Shown: one piece after another, positions 8,154 to 17,451 of the stretch
Layout: every line of letters starts with the position of its first letter
Position numbering within the stretch: the first letter of the stretch is position 1
Source: Clostridium sp.
GTDB taxonomy: Bacteria > Bacillota > Clostridia > Lachnospirales > Lachnospiraceae
DNA: 64,000 nucleotides
Reading direction: 5' to 3'
NCBI GenBank assembly: GCA_023664775.1
Contig: JAMPEW010000001.1
Span: 62,001-126,000 of the forward strand
Position numbers and translations under genes: made by a program
Notes under the pieces: generated by a model
What the model saw: only the letters and a program-made list of their open reading frames with translations
What the model was told of the DNA's origin: nothing
Database searches by the model: none

Positions 8154-9605
8154 ATGAATGATAAATATGTAAGTCCGCTGTCAGAGAGATATGCAAGTAA
8201 GGAAATGCAGTATATTTTTTCGCCTGACATGAAGTTTAAAACATGGAGGAAACTTTGGATTGCACTTGCCGAAGCAGAACAAGAGCTTGGGCTTAAGGAT
8301 GCAGATGGAAATCCAAGAATAACAGATGAACAGATTGCCGAGATGAAAAGCCATGTAGACGATATAAATTATGAAGTGGCAAAGAAACGGGAAAAGGAAG
8401 TAAGACATGATGTAATGAGTCATGTATATGCTTATGGCGTACAGTGTCCAAAGGCGGACGGCATAATCCATTTGGGCGCTACAAGCTGTTATGTCGGGGA
8501 TAACACGGATGTCATTGTTATGACAGAGGCATTAAAGCTTGTGAGGAAAAAGCTTATAAATGTAATAGATGAGCTTGCAAAATTTGCAGATAAATATAAA
8601 GCCCTTCCTACACTTGCATTTACGCATTTTCAGCCGGCGCAGCCTACTACGGTGGGAAAGCGTGCAACACTTTGGATGCAGGAGCTTTTACTTGATTTAA
8701 GCGATATAGAATATATGATAGACCAGCAAAAATTGCTGGGCTCTAAGGGAACGACAGGTACGCAGGCAAGCTTTCTTGAGCTTTTTAACGGCGACCATGA
8801 AACGGTAAGAAAAATAGACGGCATCATTGCCGATAAGATGGGATTTAAGGCGTGTTATCCTGTTTCGGGACAGACGTATTCAAGAAAGGTGGATGCAAGG
8901 GTTTTAAATGTTCTCAGTGGGATAGCCATGAGCGCGCATAAATTTTCAAACGACATAAGGCTTTTGCAGCATCTCAAGGAGATAGAGGAACCGTTTGAGA
9001 AAACGCAGATTGGCTCCTCTGCAATGGCATATAAGAGAAATCCTATGAGAAGTGAGAGAATAGCGTCCCTTGCAAATTATGTGATGGTTGACGCCCTTAA
9101 TCCTGCCATAACCGCAGCGACGCAGTGGTTTGAGCGGACCCTTGATGATTCGGCAAATAAGAGAATATCCGTACCGGAGGCATTTCTTGCAGTGGACGGC
9201 ATACTTGATTTGTATTTGAATGTTGTAGATGGACTGGTTGTGTATGACAAGGTAATCTATCAGCACTTTATGAAGGAAATTCCATTTATGGCAACGGAAA
9301 ACATTATGATGGATGCCGTAAAGCGTGGCGGGAACAGACAGGAGCTTCATGAGAAAATAAGAGAGTATTCCATGAAGGCAGGAGAGCAGGTAAAGAAATA
9401 TGGAAAGGAAAATAACCTTGTAGACCTGATTGCAGAAGATGATGCCTTTGGAATGAGTAAGGAGGAAATTGTTTCTCTGCTTGAGCCGATTAATTTTGTC
9501 GGACGTGCGCCTCAGCAGACAGAGGAGTTCCTTAGTGAGGTCGTAAGACCGATGCTTGAGGCAAATCAGGATATACTTGGCGTTAAGGCAGAGATAAATG
9601 TATAA
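8154..9605 (+). CDS. purB: Adenylosuccinate lyase PurB
   Basis: A 483-residue member of the fumarase/aspartase superfamily. It removes fumarate from SAICAR and from adenylosuccinate, so it acts twice in purine synthesis. The superfamily signature SSAMAYKRNPMRSE lies near residue 290, with THFQPAQPTT near residue 160 and ATSCYVGDN near residue 108. ATG 8154 is preferred because GGAAGGA lies eight bases upstream; ATG 8145 overlaps that site. It is followed by a chemoreceptor and then purA, the enzyme that makes its second substrate. Confidence 0.95.
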   Translation: MNDKYVSPLSERYASKEMQYIFSPDMKFKTWRKLWIALAEAEQELGLKDADGNPRITDEQIAEMKSHVDDINYEVAKKREKEVRHDVMSHVYAYGVQCPKADGIIHLGATSCYVGDNTDVIVMTEALKLVRKKLINVIDELAKFADKYKALPTLAFTHFQPAQPTTVGKRATLWMQELLLDLSDIEYMIDQQKLLGSKGTTGTQASFLELFNGDHETVRKIDGIIADKMGFKACYPVSGQTYSRKVDARVLNVLSGIAMSAHKFSNDIRLLQHLKEIEEPFEKTQIGSSAMAYKRNPMRSERIASLANYVMVDALNPAITAATQWFERTLDDSANKRISVPEAFLAVDGILDLYLNVVDGLVVYDKVIYQHFMKEIPFMATENIMMDAVKRGGNRQELHEKIREYSMKAGEQVKKYGKENNLVDLIAEDDAFGMSKEEIVSLLEPINFVGRAPQQTEEFLSEVVRPMLEANQDILGVKAEINV

Positions 9606-9614
9606 ATAAAAACA

Positions 9615-9643
9615 TTGACCCTGCACATAAAAACAAATATAAT
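9615..9643 (+). promoter_or_regulatory. Sigma-A promoter of the chemoreceptor gene
   Basis: TTGACC (9615-9620) and a perfect TATAAT (9638-9643) are separated by 17 bases, starting ten bases after the purB stop. The TTG of the -35 box opens the reading frame upstream of the real chemoreceptor start but is not a start codon. It is a housekeeping, not a flagellar sigma-28, promoter. Confidence 0.75.
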
Positions 9644-9713
9644 AATGTATGTGTGTGATAGGCAGGGACTAATGATTATGCTGTCAAATAAACAAAAATG
9701 GAGGTTGCGTCTA

Positions 9714-11711
9714 ATGGGCAAAGGAAAAAAGATGGGTGTACGCTTCAAGCTTATCAGCTTGATAATTCCAATATTCATTATTATGGTTTTTGCTTTTTTT
9801 GTACTTTGCAGGGGTGTCATATTGGAGCTTGCAACGGATAGGTTTGGAACGGAATCTGAGGTTTATGCTGAAAAAATCAGTGCATGGACGGGACAGATTA
9901 TCAGTGAATTAAATATATACAAAAACACAATAAATGAGGCAGGCTTTCAGGATGATGCTGCCATACTTACATATATGGAAACCTCCTGCGAGAAAAATCC
10001 TGCTTACCCTGTAGGTCTTTATATGGGTGATGACTCAGGCATATATCTTGACGGCTCAGGCTGGGTACCGGAGGATGACTGGGTACTTACGGAGCGTGAT
10101 TGGTATATTGAGGGTGTTGACAATGAGGAATTTGCATTTGGCGAGCCTTATTATGATTCACAGACAGGAGATGTTTGTGTGAGTGCAACCGTGCGTATGG
10201 ATTATGATGCGGCAGTCAGGGTTCTTGCCGTGGATGTTTATTTGGATTACCTTTCTGAGCTTGCAACGGAGATTACGGAAGGCAGCATTGAAAATGCATT
10301 CTTTGTGACAAAGACAACGCAGACGATACTTGCCCATCCTGACAGCGGCATGATAGATGTAAAGCTGGACGATGCAGGTCTTGATAAGCTTTATGGCAAT
10401 ATAAGCAAGGCAATCAGTGAAGGAGATACAGGGAAGATAAAGCTTTTGATGCTTGAGGGCAAGGATGGAAAATATTATGTCAGCATAAACGAAATTGAAA
10501 ATACGGATTGGTATCTTGTTACATGCATGAAACGATCGGATGTTTTAAAGGAGCTGACCCGTGTTGAGATTATTATGACTATGATTGCTGTCATTACGGC
10601 GCTTGTGCTTATATTTGTTATAATCAGAATCGTAAATAGTATTGTAAAGCCTGTTGAAAATGTAACAAATGTATTGAAGGATGTGGCTGAGGGAGATTTC
10701 TCCCACGACATTGAGGTTAAGGGGAACGATGAAATTGCAAATATGAGCCGCAATATGCAGAACTTCCTCACAAATATGCGTATTACAATATCTGATATTT
10801 CACATACGGCTGACTGGCTCAGTAAACAGTCGGAGGAAAACGGTCGTGTGTCTGAGGAATTGGCGGATTCGTCAATGCACCAAAGCAATGCTGTGGAAAC
10901 GCTTAATGAAATGGTGGATTCACTTTCAAAGGCTGCGGAGGACGTTTCCGTACATATGTCTGAGCTTACAAATGTTATTTTGGCTGCAAAGACAGAGTGT
11001 GAGCGTGCAGGGGACATTATGCTTCAGACTGTTGACGCCTCAGAGGGTGGAAAGCGTGATATGCAGAAGGTAAGCAGTGGGATGTACAGCATAGAAAACA
11101 CAATCGGAAGCCTTGCCGGTCAGATAAAAAAGGCTGGAGAGGTTACATCAAATATCAGCAGGATGGTAACGCTCATTACGGATATTGCAGACGAGACAAA
11201 TCTCCTTTCCCTGAATGCGTCCATTGAGGCTGCACGTGCAGGAGAGGCAGGACGAGGCTTTGCAGTTGTTGCGGAGCAGATAAGCACCCTTGCAGAGAAT
11301 AGTAAAAATGCGGCGGAGGACATTTCAAGGCTTACGGAAGAAATAAGCCTTACTATGCAGGAAGCAGAGGGTCAGATGGAACAGAGTGTGTACGAGGTAA
11401 AGGAAAATGCAATTGTTGTCACACAAACTACTGAAACCTTTGATGTTGTATATGAAAAGGTGGCTGAGACAAACAAAAAGATTAAGCATTTGGTCGAGCT
11501 TATGGAAAAGGTAGACAAGGTTGCATTTGATATGCAGGAAACTGCCAATGAGCAGTTTAAGGCAACTGAGCAAATATCAGAGTCTGCAAAAGAACTTGAA
11601 AATTACACGCAGACGGTAAGCACAAACAGTGATACGGCGGCAGAAAATGCAAGAGTGCTTGAGACGGAATCTAAGAGCCTGATAAACCGTATGGGACAAT
11701 TCAGAGTATAA
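9714..11711 (+). CDS. Methyl-accepting chemotaxis protein
   Basis: A 665-residue transmembrane chemoreceptor. A membrane segment (about residues 12-36) is followed by an extracellular Cache-type sensor domain to about 285, a second membrane segment (near 287-306), a HAMP linker ([16 protein letters not shown]) and a cytoplasmic coiled-coil signalling domain whose tip is [19 protein letters not shown]. It should signal to CheA/CheW and implies motility, though no flagellar gene is in the window. The start at 9714 has GGAGG nine bases upstream. The ligand is unknown; dCache domains often bind amino acids. Confidence 0.93.
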   Translation: MGKGKKMGVRFKLISLIIPIFIIMVFAFFVLCRGVILELATDRFGTESEVYAEKISAWTGQIISELNIYKNTINEAGFQDDAAILTYMETSCEKNPAYPVGLYMGDDSGIYLDGSGWVPEDDWVLTERDWYIEGVDNEEFAFGEPYYDSQTGDVCVSATVRMDYDAAVRVLAVDVYLDYLSELATEITEGSIENAFFVTKTTQTILAHPDSGMIDVKLDDAGLDKLYGNISKAISEGDTGKIKLLMLEGKDGKYYVSINEIENTDWYLVTCMKRSDVLKELTRVEIIMTMIAVITALVLIFVIIRIVNSIVKPVENVTNVLKDVAEGDFSHDIEVKGNDEIANMSRNMQNFLTNMRITISDISHTADWLSKQSEENGRVSEELADSSMHQSNAVETLNEMVDSLSKAAEDVSVHMSELTNVILAAKTECERAGDIMLQTVDASEGGKRDMQKVSSGMYSIENTIGSLAGQIKKAGEVTSNISRMVTLITDIADETNLLSLNASIEAARAGEAGRGFAVVAEQISTLAENSKNAAEDISRLTEEISLTMQEAEGQMEQSVYEVKENAIVVTQTTETFDVVYEKVAETNKKIKHLVELMEKVDKVAFDMQETANEQFKATEQISESAKELENYTQTVSTNSDTAAENARVLETESKSLINRMGQFRV

Positions 11712-11731
11712 AGTAATTGGAGGTATTTAAA

Positions 11732-13012
11732 ATGGTACAGGCAGTGGTAGGAGCTAATTGGGGCGATGAAGGAAAAGGCAAAATAACGGATATGCTTGCC
11801 CAGGAGGCAGACATAATTGTAAGATTTCAGGGAGGGGCAAATGCAGGACACACAATAGTGAATAACTATGGAAAGTTTGCATTACATACGCTTCCATCGG
11901 GTGTGTTTAATGCCCACACGACAAATATTATTGGAAATGGCGTGGCACTTAATATTCCTGTGCTTTTTAATGAGATAAAATCCATTACTGACCAAAATGT
12001 CCCTATGCCTAAGCTTTTGGTGTCAGACAGGGTGCAGATGGTTATGCCCTATCATATAAAGCTTGATGAGTATGAGGAGGAGCGGCTTGCAGGCAAATCC
12101 TTCGGTTCGACGAAATCGGGCATAGCGCCTTTTTATTCTGACAAGTATGCAAAGGTAGGCTTTCAGGTAAGCGAGCTTTTTGACGAGGCTGCGCTTAAGG
12201 AAAAAATTGAGAGGGTCATTGTACAAAAAAATGTTATTTTGGAGCATCTTTACCATAAACCACTGTTAGTGGCTGACGAAATATTTGATACGCTTATGGA
12301 GTATAAGCGTATGGTTGAGCATTACGTGTGTGACGTTTCAGCATATCTTTATGAGGCGATTAAGGAGGGCAAAAACATTCTTTTGGAGGGACAGCTTGGC
12401 TCACTGAAGGATCCCGACCATGGTATATATCCAATGGTTACTTCCTCCTCAACCCTTGCGGCATACGGAGCAATAGGCGCAGGCATACCGCCTTATGAAA
12501 TAAATAAGATTATTACTGTATGTAAGGCATATTCAAGTGCGGTAGGCGCAGGTGCATTTGTAAGTGAGATATTTGGTAACGAGGCGGATGAATTAAGGCG
12601 TCGCGGCGGTGACGGAGGCGAGTATGGCGCAACAACAGGCAGACCAAGGCGCATGGGTTGGTTTGACTGTGTAGCATCAAAATACGGATGCCGTATTCAG
12701 GGCACAACGGATGTTGCATTTACTGTCCTTGATGTCCTCGGCTATCTTGATGAGATTCCTGTATGTGTAGGCTATGAAATTGATGGAGAGGTAACGACAG
12801 ATTTCCCTACAACAACAAAGCTTGAAAAAGCAAAGCCTGTTTTAAAGACATTGCCTGGCTGGAAGACGGACATAAGGGGTATCAAGAATTATGAGGAGCT
12901 TCCTGAAAATTGCCGTAGGTATATTGAGTTCATTGAGGAGCAGATAGGCTTTCCGATTACAATGGTATCAAACGGACCGGGCAGGGAGGATATTATATAC
13001 CGCAAAAAATAA
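11732..13012 (+). CDS. purA: Adenylosuccinate synthetase PurA
   Basis: A 426-residue GTP-dependent enzyme that joins IMP and aspartate to adenylosuccinate, the first committed step to AMP. It shows the GANWGDEGKGKITD loop at the N-terminus, GGANAGHTI near residue 37, LEGQLGSLKDPDHG near residue 220 and the C-terminal VSNGPGREDII. GGAGG at 11719-11723 lies eight bases before the ATG; an in-frame TTG at 11717 overlaps that site and is rejected. It lies 20 bases after the chemoreceptor, so it may be cotranscribed with it. Confidence 0.96.
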   Translation: MVQAVVGANWGDEGKGKITDMLAQEADIIVRFQGGANAGHTIVNNYGKFALHTLPSGVFNAHTTNIIGNGVALNIPVLFNEIKSITDQNVPMPKLLVSDRVQMVMPYHIKLDEYEEERLAGKSFGSTKSGIAPFYSDKYAKVGFQVSELFDEAALKEKIERVIVQKNVILEHLYHKPLLVADEIFDTLMEYKRMVEHYVCDVSAYLYEAIKEGKNILLEGQLGSLKDPDHGIYPMVTSSSTLAAYGAIGAGIPPYEINKIITVCKAYSSAVGAGAFVSEIFGNEADELRRRGGDGGEYGATTGRPRRMGWFDCVASKYGCRIQGTTDVAFTVLDVLGYLDEIPVCVGYEIDGEVTTDFPTTTKLEKAKPVLKTLPGWKTDIRGIKNYEELPENCRRYIEFIEEQIGFPITMVSNGPGREDIIYRKK

Positions 13013-13020
13013 AAAGGTAC

Positions 13021-13049
13021 TTGACATTATACTGAATAGTTAATATAAT
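13021..13049 (+). promoter_or_regulatory. Consensus sigma-A promoter
   Basis: TTGACA (13021-13026) and TATAAT (13044-13049) match the consensus perfectly with a 17-base spacer. It starts eight bases after the purA stop and drives the small coiled-coil gene at 13104. The perfect match suggests strong expression. Confidence 0.85.
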
Positions 13050-13103
13050 TATGTTTACATACAATAACTTCAAAACAAGTCACATATATTTGGAGGTGAC
13101 TAT

Positions 13104-13349
13104 ATGAGTAAGGAAGCAAAAGAATTATTTAATGCACTTGTCGAGGAATTAGGAAGAACGGAAGACCGAATAAATCAAAGAATGGATAAATGTATTGGAC
13201 GGTTGGAAGAAAAATTTGACAGGAGCATACTAAACTTACAGCATGAGGTTAATGCATTGAAGCTGGAATATACAACCAATCAGGTAATTGTTGATGAGAT
13301 AAGTATGTTAAAGCATCGGGTTGATATTTTAGAGAAGAAAATGGCATAA
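13104..13349 (+). CDS. Small coiled-coil protein of unknown function
   Basis: An 81-residue, highly charged, probably all-helical protein without membrane segments. Residues 5-45 and 50-80 show spaced hydrophobic residues typical of coiled coils (for example LEEKFDRSIL and ISMLKHRVDILEKKM). It has one Cys. The ribosome binding site GGAGGTGA is ideal, the promoter is consensus and its own terminator follows, so it is a well expressed single-gene unit. I do not recognise the family. Confidence 0.75.
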   Translation: MSKEAKELFNALVEELGRTEDRINQRMDKCIGRLEEKFDRSILNLQHEVNALKLEYTTNQVIVDEISMLKHRVDILEKKMA

Positions 13350-13363
13350 CAAGTAAGTTAGAA

Positions 13364-13401
13364 AGAGGCTGTCGCATTAAGAAACGGCAGTCTTTTTTTA
13401 T
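13364..13401 (+). terminator. Intrinsic terminator of the coiled-coil gene
   Basis: A stem of nine pairs (AGGCTGTCG with CGGCAGTCT, two G-T pairs) around an eight- to ten-base loop is followed by TTTTTTTATTTTT. Confidence 0.85.
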
Positions 13402-13464
13402 TTTTGTTGAGAAAAAAAGCTGCTGTCATTCGTTTATATAGTGAGAGGGGGAGGGCAGGAACGC

Positions 13465-13938
13465 ATGGATAAAAAGGAATTCGAATTTACCGTAAACAAA
13501 TATGCAGATGATTTGTTTAAAATAGCCTTCCGGTATGTTTGTAACAAGGACGATGCTGAGGATATTGTTCAGGAAACATTTTTGAAATATTTAAAGCATT
13601 ATAAGGAATTACAATCGGAAGAACATAGAAAATACTGGCTGATGAGAGTGGCAATAAACAAATCAAGAGACTTGCTGAAATCCTTTTGGCATAAAAATAT
13701 CACAGAGCTTGAGGATAAATATATTTCAAAGGATGTAGGAGACAGCGCTGTCTTACATTATGTAAACTGCCTTAAAGCAGATGACAAAATTGTCATACAG
13801 CTTTACTACCTTGACGGCTATTCCATAAAGGAGATAGCGCAGATACTTAAAAAAAATGAGTCAACCATAGGAAACAGGCTTGCAAGGGCAAGAAACAAAT
13901 TAAAAAAAATGATGGAGGATGATGGATATGGAAAATAA
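13465..13938 (+). CDS. RNA polymerase sigma factor, ECF subfamily
   Basis: A 157-residue sigma-70 family factor with region 2 (AEDIVQETFLKYLKHYK, near residues 35-50) and a region 4 helix-turn-helix (IKEIAQILKKNESTIGNRL, near 122-141), the two-domain layout of ECF factors. ATG 13465 has GGGGAGGG about nine bases upstream; the GTG at 13441 lies before that site. The next gene overlaps its end by 11 bases and encodes a single-pass membrane protein, the usual arrangement for a sigma factor held by its anti-sigma. Confidence 0.87.
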   Translation: MDKKEFEFTVNKYADDLFKIAFRYVCNKDDAEDIVQETFLKYLKHYKELQSEEHRKYWLMRVAINKSRDLLKSFWHKNITELEDKYISKDVGDSAVLHYVNCLKADDKIVIQLYYLDGYSIKEIAQILKKNESTIGNRLARARNKLKKMMEDDGYGK

Positions 13939-14989
13939 GAAAAAAAATATTGACGATTTGTTGTCAAATTATGTGGACGATATGTATGTAATTCCTGATG
14001 TGGATAAATCAAAGTTTATGGATGTGTATGGGGAGAAGAAAAATGTAATGCCTATCATAGGGATAGTAGTTGTAGTGGTATTGGCAATCGGGATAGCTGC
14101 GAGAGCCGTTATGATTACACAGACTGATACTTTGGCAGATGAAGCTTATGAGCTTACTGATGAAGCCTTTGAACAGGGGGTTGAAATTCTTAGAAGCAAG
14201 GTTGCGGCGGCTGATATGTCGGAGGAGGAGTTTCAACAGCTTGTAGATGAAATAGGAAGGGATAAAGAATTTTATAGGAATATTGAAAATGTACCTGAGC
14301 TTAAAGTGAATGAATATGGTCAGACCTACGGCATTGAAATATTAAAGCCTGACCTTGTGTCGATTGGCTCCATATATCGTGAAGGGGAGGAAAGAAGGTA
14401 TGAATACTATGTGGGAGATATATTTGTTTATTGGGAGGAACGGCATCCTGAAGAAATAAATGCATCATATGTGAAAAGAAGCATGATTTATTTATCAGAC
14501 GGAAGGACGCCTATGGGGTATCTTTTTCCGAATGGAGTTGCGGCATATAGGGGCAATGCAGATGATGATTGGGATTTTATGACAGATGAAGAATTGAATT
14601 ATTGCATTGAAGTATTAAAAGATAAGGTTAAAGAGGCTGATTTATCTGAGGGGGACCTTCAAAAGCTTATCACAGACATATATCTTGGTGCGTCACCGAG
14701 CATCATAAATACTTTACTCAGCGATAGTGGTTTAAAGGTAAATGAGTATGGACAGACATATGGAAGTGACGCTCTTTATTATCCTGACCTTATAAAAGTT
14801 GTTTCTGATGACGGAAAATATGGATATGTATACAAATCGGAACTGGACGCAGATAGACCGAAATCTATGAGTCCGGAAGATATAGAAGCATTTAACAATG
14901 CTCCTCCTAAAGTATATGATGTGTATAAATCGGATGGAAAGACAGTAATAGGTTACATGTCATCGACAACTGGAGCAGTAATAGAATAG
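13928..14989 (+). CDS. Single-pass membrane protein, probable anti-sigma factor with repeated sensor region
   Basis: A 353-residue protein. Residues 1-35 are a short acidic cytoplasmic part (DDLLSNYVDDMY), residues about 38-60 are one membrane segment (MPIIGIVVVVVLAIGIA), and the rest should lie outside. The outer part contains two copies of a module: a helix pair with KVxxADxSExxxQxLxxxI, then LKVNEYGQTYG and PDLxxV, at about residues 80-145 and 235-300. Coupling to the ECF gene suggests it controls that factor, but there is no recognisable zinc anti-sigma motif, so this is inferred from context. ATG 13928 has GGAGG nine bases upstream. Confidence 0.65.
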   Translation: MENKKKNIDDLLSNYVDDMYVIPDVDKSKFMDVYGEKKNVMPIIGIVVVVVLAIGIAARAVMITQTDTLADEAYELTDEAFEQGVEILRSKVAAADMSEEEFQQLVDEIGRDKEFYRNIENVPELKVNEYGQTYGIEILKPDLVSIGSIYREGEERRYEYYVGDIFVYWEERHPEEINASYVKRSMIYLSDGRTPMGYLFPNGVAAYRGNADDDWDFMTDEELNYCIEVLKDKVKEADLSEGDLQKLITDIYLGASPSIINTLLSDSGLKVNEYGQTYGSDALYYPDLIKVVSDDGKYGYVYKSELDADRPKSMSPEDIEAFNNAPPKVYDVYKSDGKTVIGYMSSTTGAVIE

Positions 14990-15003
14990 ATAAAGAGAAA
15001 ATC

Positions 15004-15043
15004 AGGCATACCGTTTAAAATTATTTTTAGGCGGTATGCCATA
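15004..15043. terminator. Hairpin between convergent genes
   Basis: GGCATACCG and CGGTATGCC form a nine-pair stem around an A/T-rich loop between two converging genes. The T runs are weak (TGATTTTCTCTTT on the minus-strand side), so it is a modest terminator. Confidence 0.6.
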
Positions 15044-15496
15044 TTATGCCTCGGCTTTCGGTATATGGCTGTTTACAAGCTCATATATCTTTTCGCAAAG
15101 CTCCTGCTTCATAGTAAACGGAATGGAATATAAATCCCTGCCTGCCTTCAGATTCAGCATATAAAACAGCATGGATTCATCAGGTATTATCATTGTTATA
15201 AATTCAACCATATCATAGGTGTAGTTTGTTTCGCCGTAATGATGGACAACCCTTATGCCATCGTCAGAGAACACATAGGTTATGTCAAATGCCTGTTTTC
15301 TCAAAGATGACATAACAAGATAGATGCCGTATGCACCAAGACCAAAGGCAAACAAGCCTGTAAGCATTATATGATTTGACAGACCTTTCAATATTGTAAT
15401 AAGCTGAATTGCTGATATGGAAATAAAAATAAGTCCCATAATTCTGTAGGCTATTCTATTATATTTTCTTTTAGGAACCGTGTAATTGTATCTCAC
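15044..15496 (-). CDS. Small membrane protein with two transmembrane segments, unknown function
   Basis: A 150-residue protein. Two membrane helices lie at about residues 19-37 and 43-62, joined by a short turn, and the C-terminal 85 residues look like a soluble beta-rich domain (ITYVFSDDGIRVVHHYGE, then MVEFITMIIPDESMLFYML). The layout resembles YcxB-like proteins, whose C-terminal domain follows two helices, but I would not assign the family firmly. It lies 14 bases after the channel gene at 15511 on the same strand and is probably cotranscribed with it. Confidence 0.6.
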   Translation of the reverse strand: MRYNYTVPKRKYNRIAYRIMGLIFISISAIQLITILKGLSNHIMLTGLFAFGLGAYGIYLVMSSLRKQAFDITYVFSDDGIRVVHHYGETNYTYDMVEFITMIIPDESMLFYMLNLKAGRDLYSIPFTMKQELCEKIYELVNSHIPKAEA

Positions 15497-15510
15497 AATA
15501 TACCTCCATG

Positions 15511-16377
15511 CTATTTATTTGCAGATGTATTTTCAGGGCTTTGGTGGTTTTTCCTGTCAAACTTTATATTTATAAAATAAAGCATAATTCCGATAAACAT
15601 GCCGCCTAATAAATTGCCGATTGTGACCGGAATAAAGTTTTGCAGTATGCCGCCAAAATCTAAATGTGTAAGCTGTGCTTCTGTTATGCCGTATAATTCC
15701 TTGGCAAGGGAAACATAATGGGAATCCGTCTTTGCCAAAATACCCACAGGTATGTAATACATATTAGCAACAATATGTTCAAAGCCGTTTAAAACAAATG
15801 CGAATATTGGAAACCATGTTGCAAGGATTTTGCCTGCAACATCCGTTGCAGCCGTACCCTTCATAATCGCCATGCACACAAGAAAGTTACAGAGAATGCC
15901 GGAGGCAAGTCCGTTCACAAATGATATATTCGATTTATCGACAGCTATCTTTATGGTGTATGCGCCGAGTACACCTCCGCTTAAATTCAAGTTGCCGCTG
16001 TGAAAAACTAACACATCTATGATAAAAGCACCGAAGAAATTAGCCAAAAACACAACAAACAGATTGCGGATAAGACGCGTAATGGTAAAACGCTTGTCTA
16101 AGGCTGCCATAATCATAAGACAGTTACCCGTAAAAAGCTCGCCACCTACAAGGACAATCATTAAAAGTCCTATGGGAAATACTGCACCGCCTAAAACCTT
16201 GGCAAGCCCTACGTTTGAAATGTTATGTATAGCCGTGCTGCTTGTCACGCCGCCCAGAGCGATAAACATTCCGGCAAGAATACCCAAGGTAATCATTTTG
16301 GGAAGTCCCATATTTGCTTTTCCTACTGCACTTTGCATATTTAAGTCGACGATTTCCTTTGGGGTATTCATCTGCAT
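15511..16377 (-). CDS. Formate/nitrite transporter (FNT) family channel
   Basis: A 288-residue membrane protein with about six transmembrane helices. FNT hallmarks are GGELFTGNCLM (near residue 79), LANFFGAF (near 111), GILCNFLVCMA (near 160) and NGFEHIVANMYYIP (near 198), where the His is the conserved pore residue. These pentameric channels pass formate, nitrite or hydrosulfide. In a fermenting anaerobe formate is the likeliest substrate, but no formate gene is adjacent. ATG 16377 has GGAAGG eight bases upstream. It is divergent from the ABC operon. Confidence 0.88.
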   Translation of the reverse strand: MQMNTPKEIVDLNMQSAVGKANMGLPKMITLGILAGMFIALGGVTSSTAIHNISNVGLAKVLGGAVFPIGLLMIVLVGGELFTGNCLMIMAALDKRFTITRLIRNLFVVFLANFFGAFIIDVLVFHSGNLNLSGGVLGAYTIKIAVDKSNISFVNGLASGILCNFLVCMAIMKGTAATDVAGKILATWFPIFAFVLNGFEHIVANMYYIPVGILAKTDSHYVSLAKELYGITEAQLTHLDFGGILQNFIPVTIGNLLGGMFIGIMLYFINIKFDRKNHQSPENTSANK

Positions 16378-16535
16378 ATAATGTACCTTCCTTTTTTAAA
16401 AATTATTCTTTTTTCAAAAAAATGGTAAAAAGTCATTTTTCTTTAGTGTATATGAAAGTGCATCAGAAAGCAATCAGTTTTACACTTTTTTATTCAATTT
16501 CAAAAGTAATTTTATGGCGGAGTATCATATATTCC

Positions 16536-16563
16536 TTGATTTAGCTGGATGTTCTGCTATAAT
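16536..16563 (+). promoter_or_regulatory. Sigma-A promoter of the ABC exporter operon
   Basis: TTGATT (16536-16541) and a perfect TATAAT (16558-16563) with a 16-base spacer precede the three ABC genes by about 75 bases. Confidence 0.65.
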
Positions 16564-16638
16564 TTAGTAATATAAATTGGAACAAATTATGCTATCACAG
16601 GTATTATGAAAGCTAATCTGCAAAATTGGAGACAAAGT

Positions 16639-17448
16639 ATGAACAAAAAAAGCAACAAATCGGCATACTGCTTTATATATAAAATGCGGATACAAAAGGC
16701 GCTTGCCTATCGCTTTGATGTGTTTGCCAACATTATATTTCAGTGTATTGTCATGTTTGCAACTGCATTTTTTTGGAAAGCAATATACAGTGGATATGAC
16801 AGCGTGCAGGGAGCAAAAGTTGGTGACATGCTTACATATACGGTCGTTTCCGCAGTGATGTCCATACTTTTTGTGACAACGGTTGAACAAAAGCTTATGG
16901 AAAGCGTGGAAAAGGGGACCGTGGCTATGGACATGCTGAAGCCTGTACCATTATTCTCCATATATTTCTTTGAGGATTTAGGAAATATAACATCGCTGAT
17001 TTTTATAAACGGACTGCCGATTCTTTTCATCGGAAGCCTGTTTATCGGTGTACCGATTCCTGCTGACGGAGTAAGTGCAGCATTGTTTTTTGTAAGCCTC
17101 ATTTTGTCATTTTGCATAAACTGGATTTTTGCGGCGTTGTTTTCCATGCTTTCCTTTGTGACGATTAATATGTCTCCGCTTATTCAGGTTAAGAAGCATA
17201 TTTTAAGACTTTTATCAGGAAGCATTATACCTGTATGGTTTTTTCCTGCGTGGGCGCAGGGAATATTGGGTGCGCTTCCCTTTGTGTATATTTACCAGCT
17301 TCCACTTGACCTTTATATAGGCAGATATACATTGCATACGGCAATGCCAAAGCTTGCCATACAGCTTGTTTGGCTTGTAATACTAAGCGGACTTTTTTAC
17401 GCAGCCCAAAAGAGCATGACAAAAAAGGTTATGGTGCAGGGAGGGTAA
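16639..17448 (+). CDS. ABC-2 type permease subunit (COG4587-like)
   Basis: A 269-residue membrane protein with about six helices; the first follows a basic N-terminus (KMRIQKALAYRFDVFANI). It belongs to the ABC-2 permeases of the DUF990 type, which occur as two different permeases plus one ATPase. The pair seen here matches that arrangement, and the substrate is unknown. The ATG at 16639 has GGAGA seven bases upstream. It is followed after three bases by the second permease. Confidence 0.82.
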   Translation: MNKKSNKSAYCFIYKMRIQKALAYRFDVFANIIFQCIVMFATAFFWKAIYSGYDSVQGAKVGDMLTYTVVSAVMSILFVTTVEQKLMESVEKGTVAMDMLKPVPLFSIYFFEDLGNITSLIFINGLPILFIGSLFIGVPIPADGVSAALFFVSLILSFCINWIFAALFSMLSFVTINMSPLIQVKKHILRLLSGSIIPVWFFPAWAQGILGALPFVYIYQLPLDLYIGRYTLHTAMPKLAIQLVWLVILSGLFYAAQKSMTKKVMVQGG

Positions 17449-17451
17449 TAT

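Noticed and set aside
10475-11017. Long minus-strand frame (180 codons) inside the chemoreceptor gene
   Set aside because: Composition is that of a mirrored coding frame (Ser/Ile-rich) and no ribosome binding site is seen; the chemoreceptor on the plus strand is certain.
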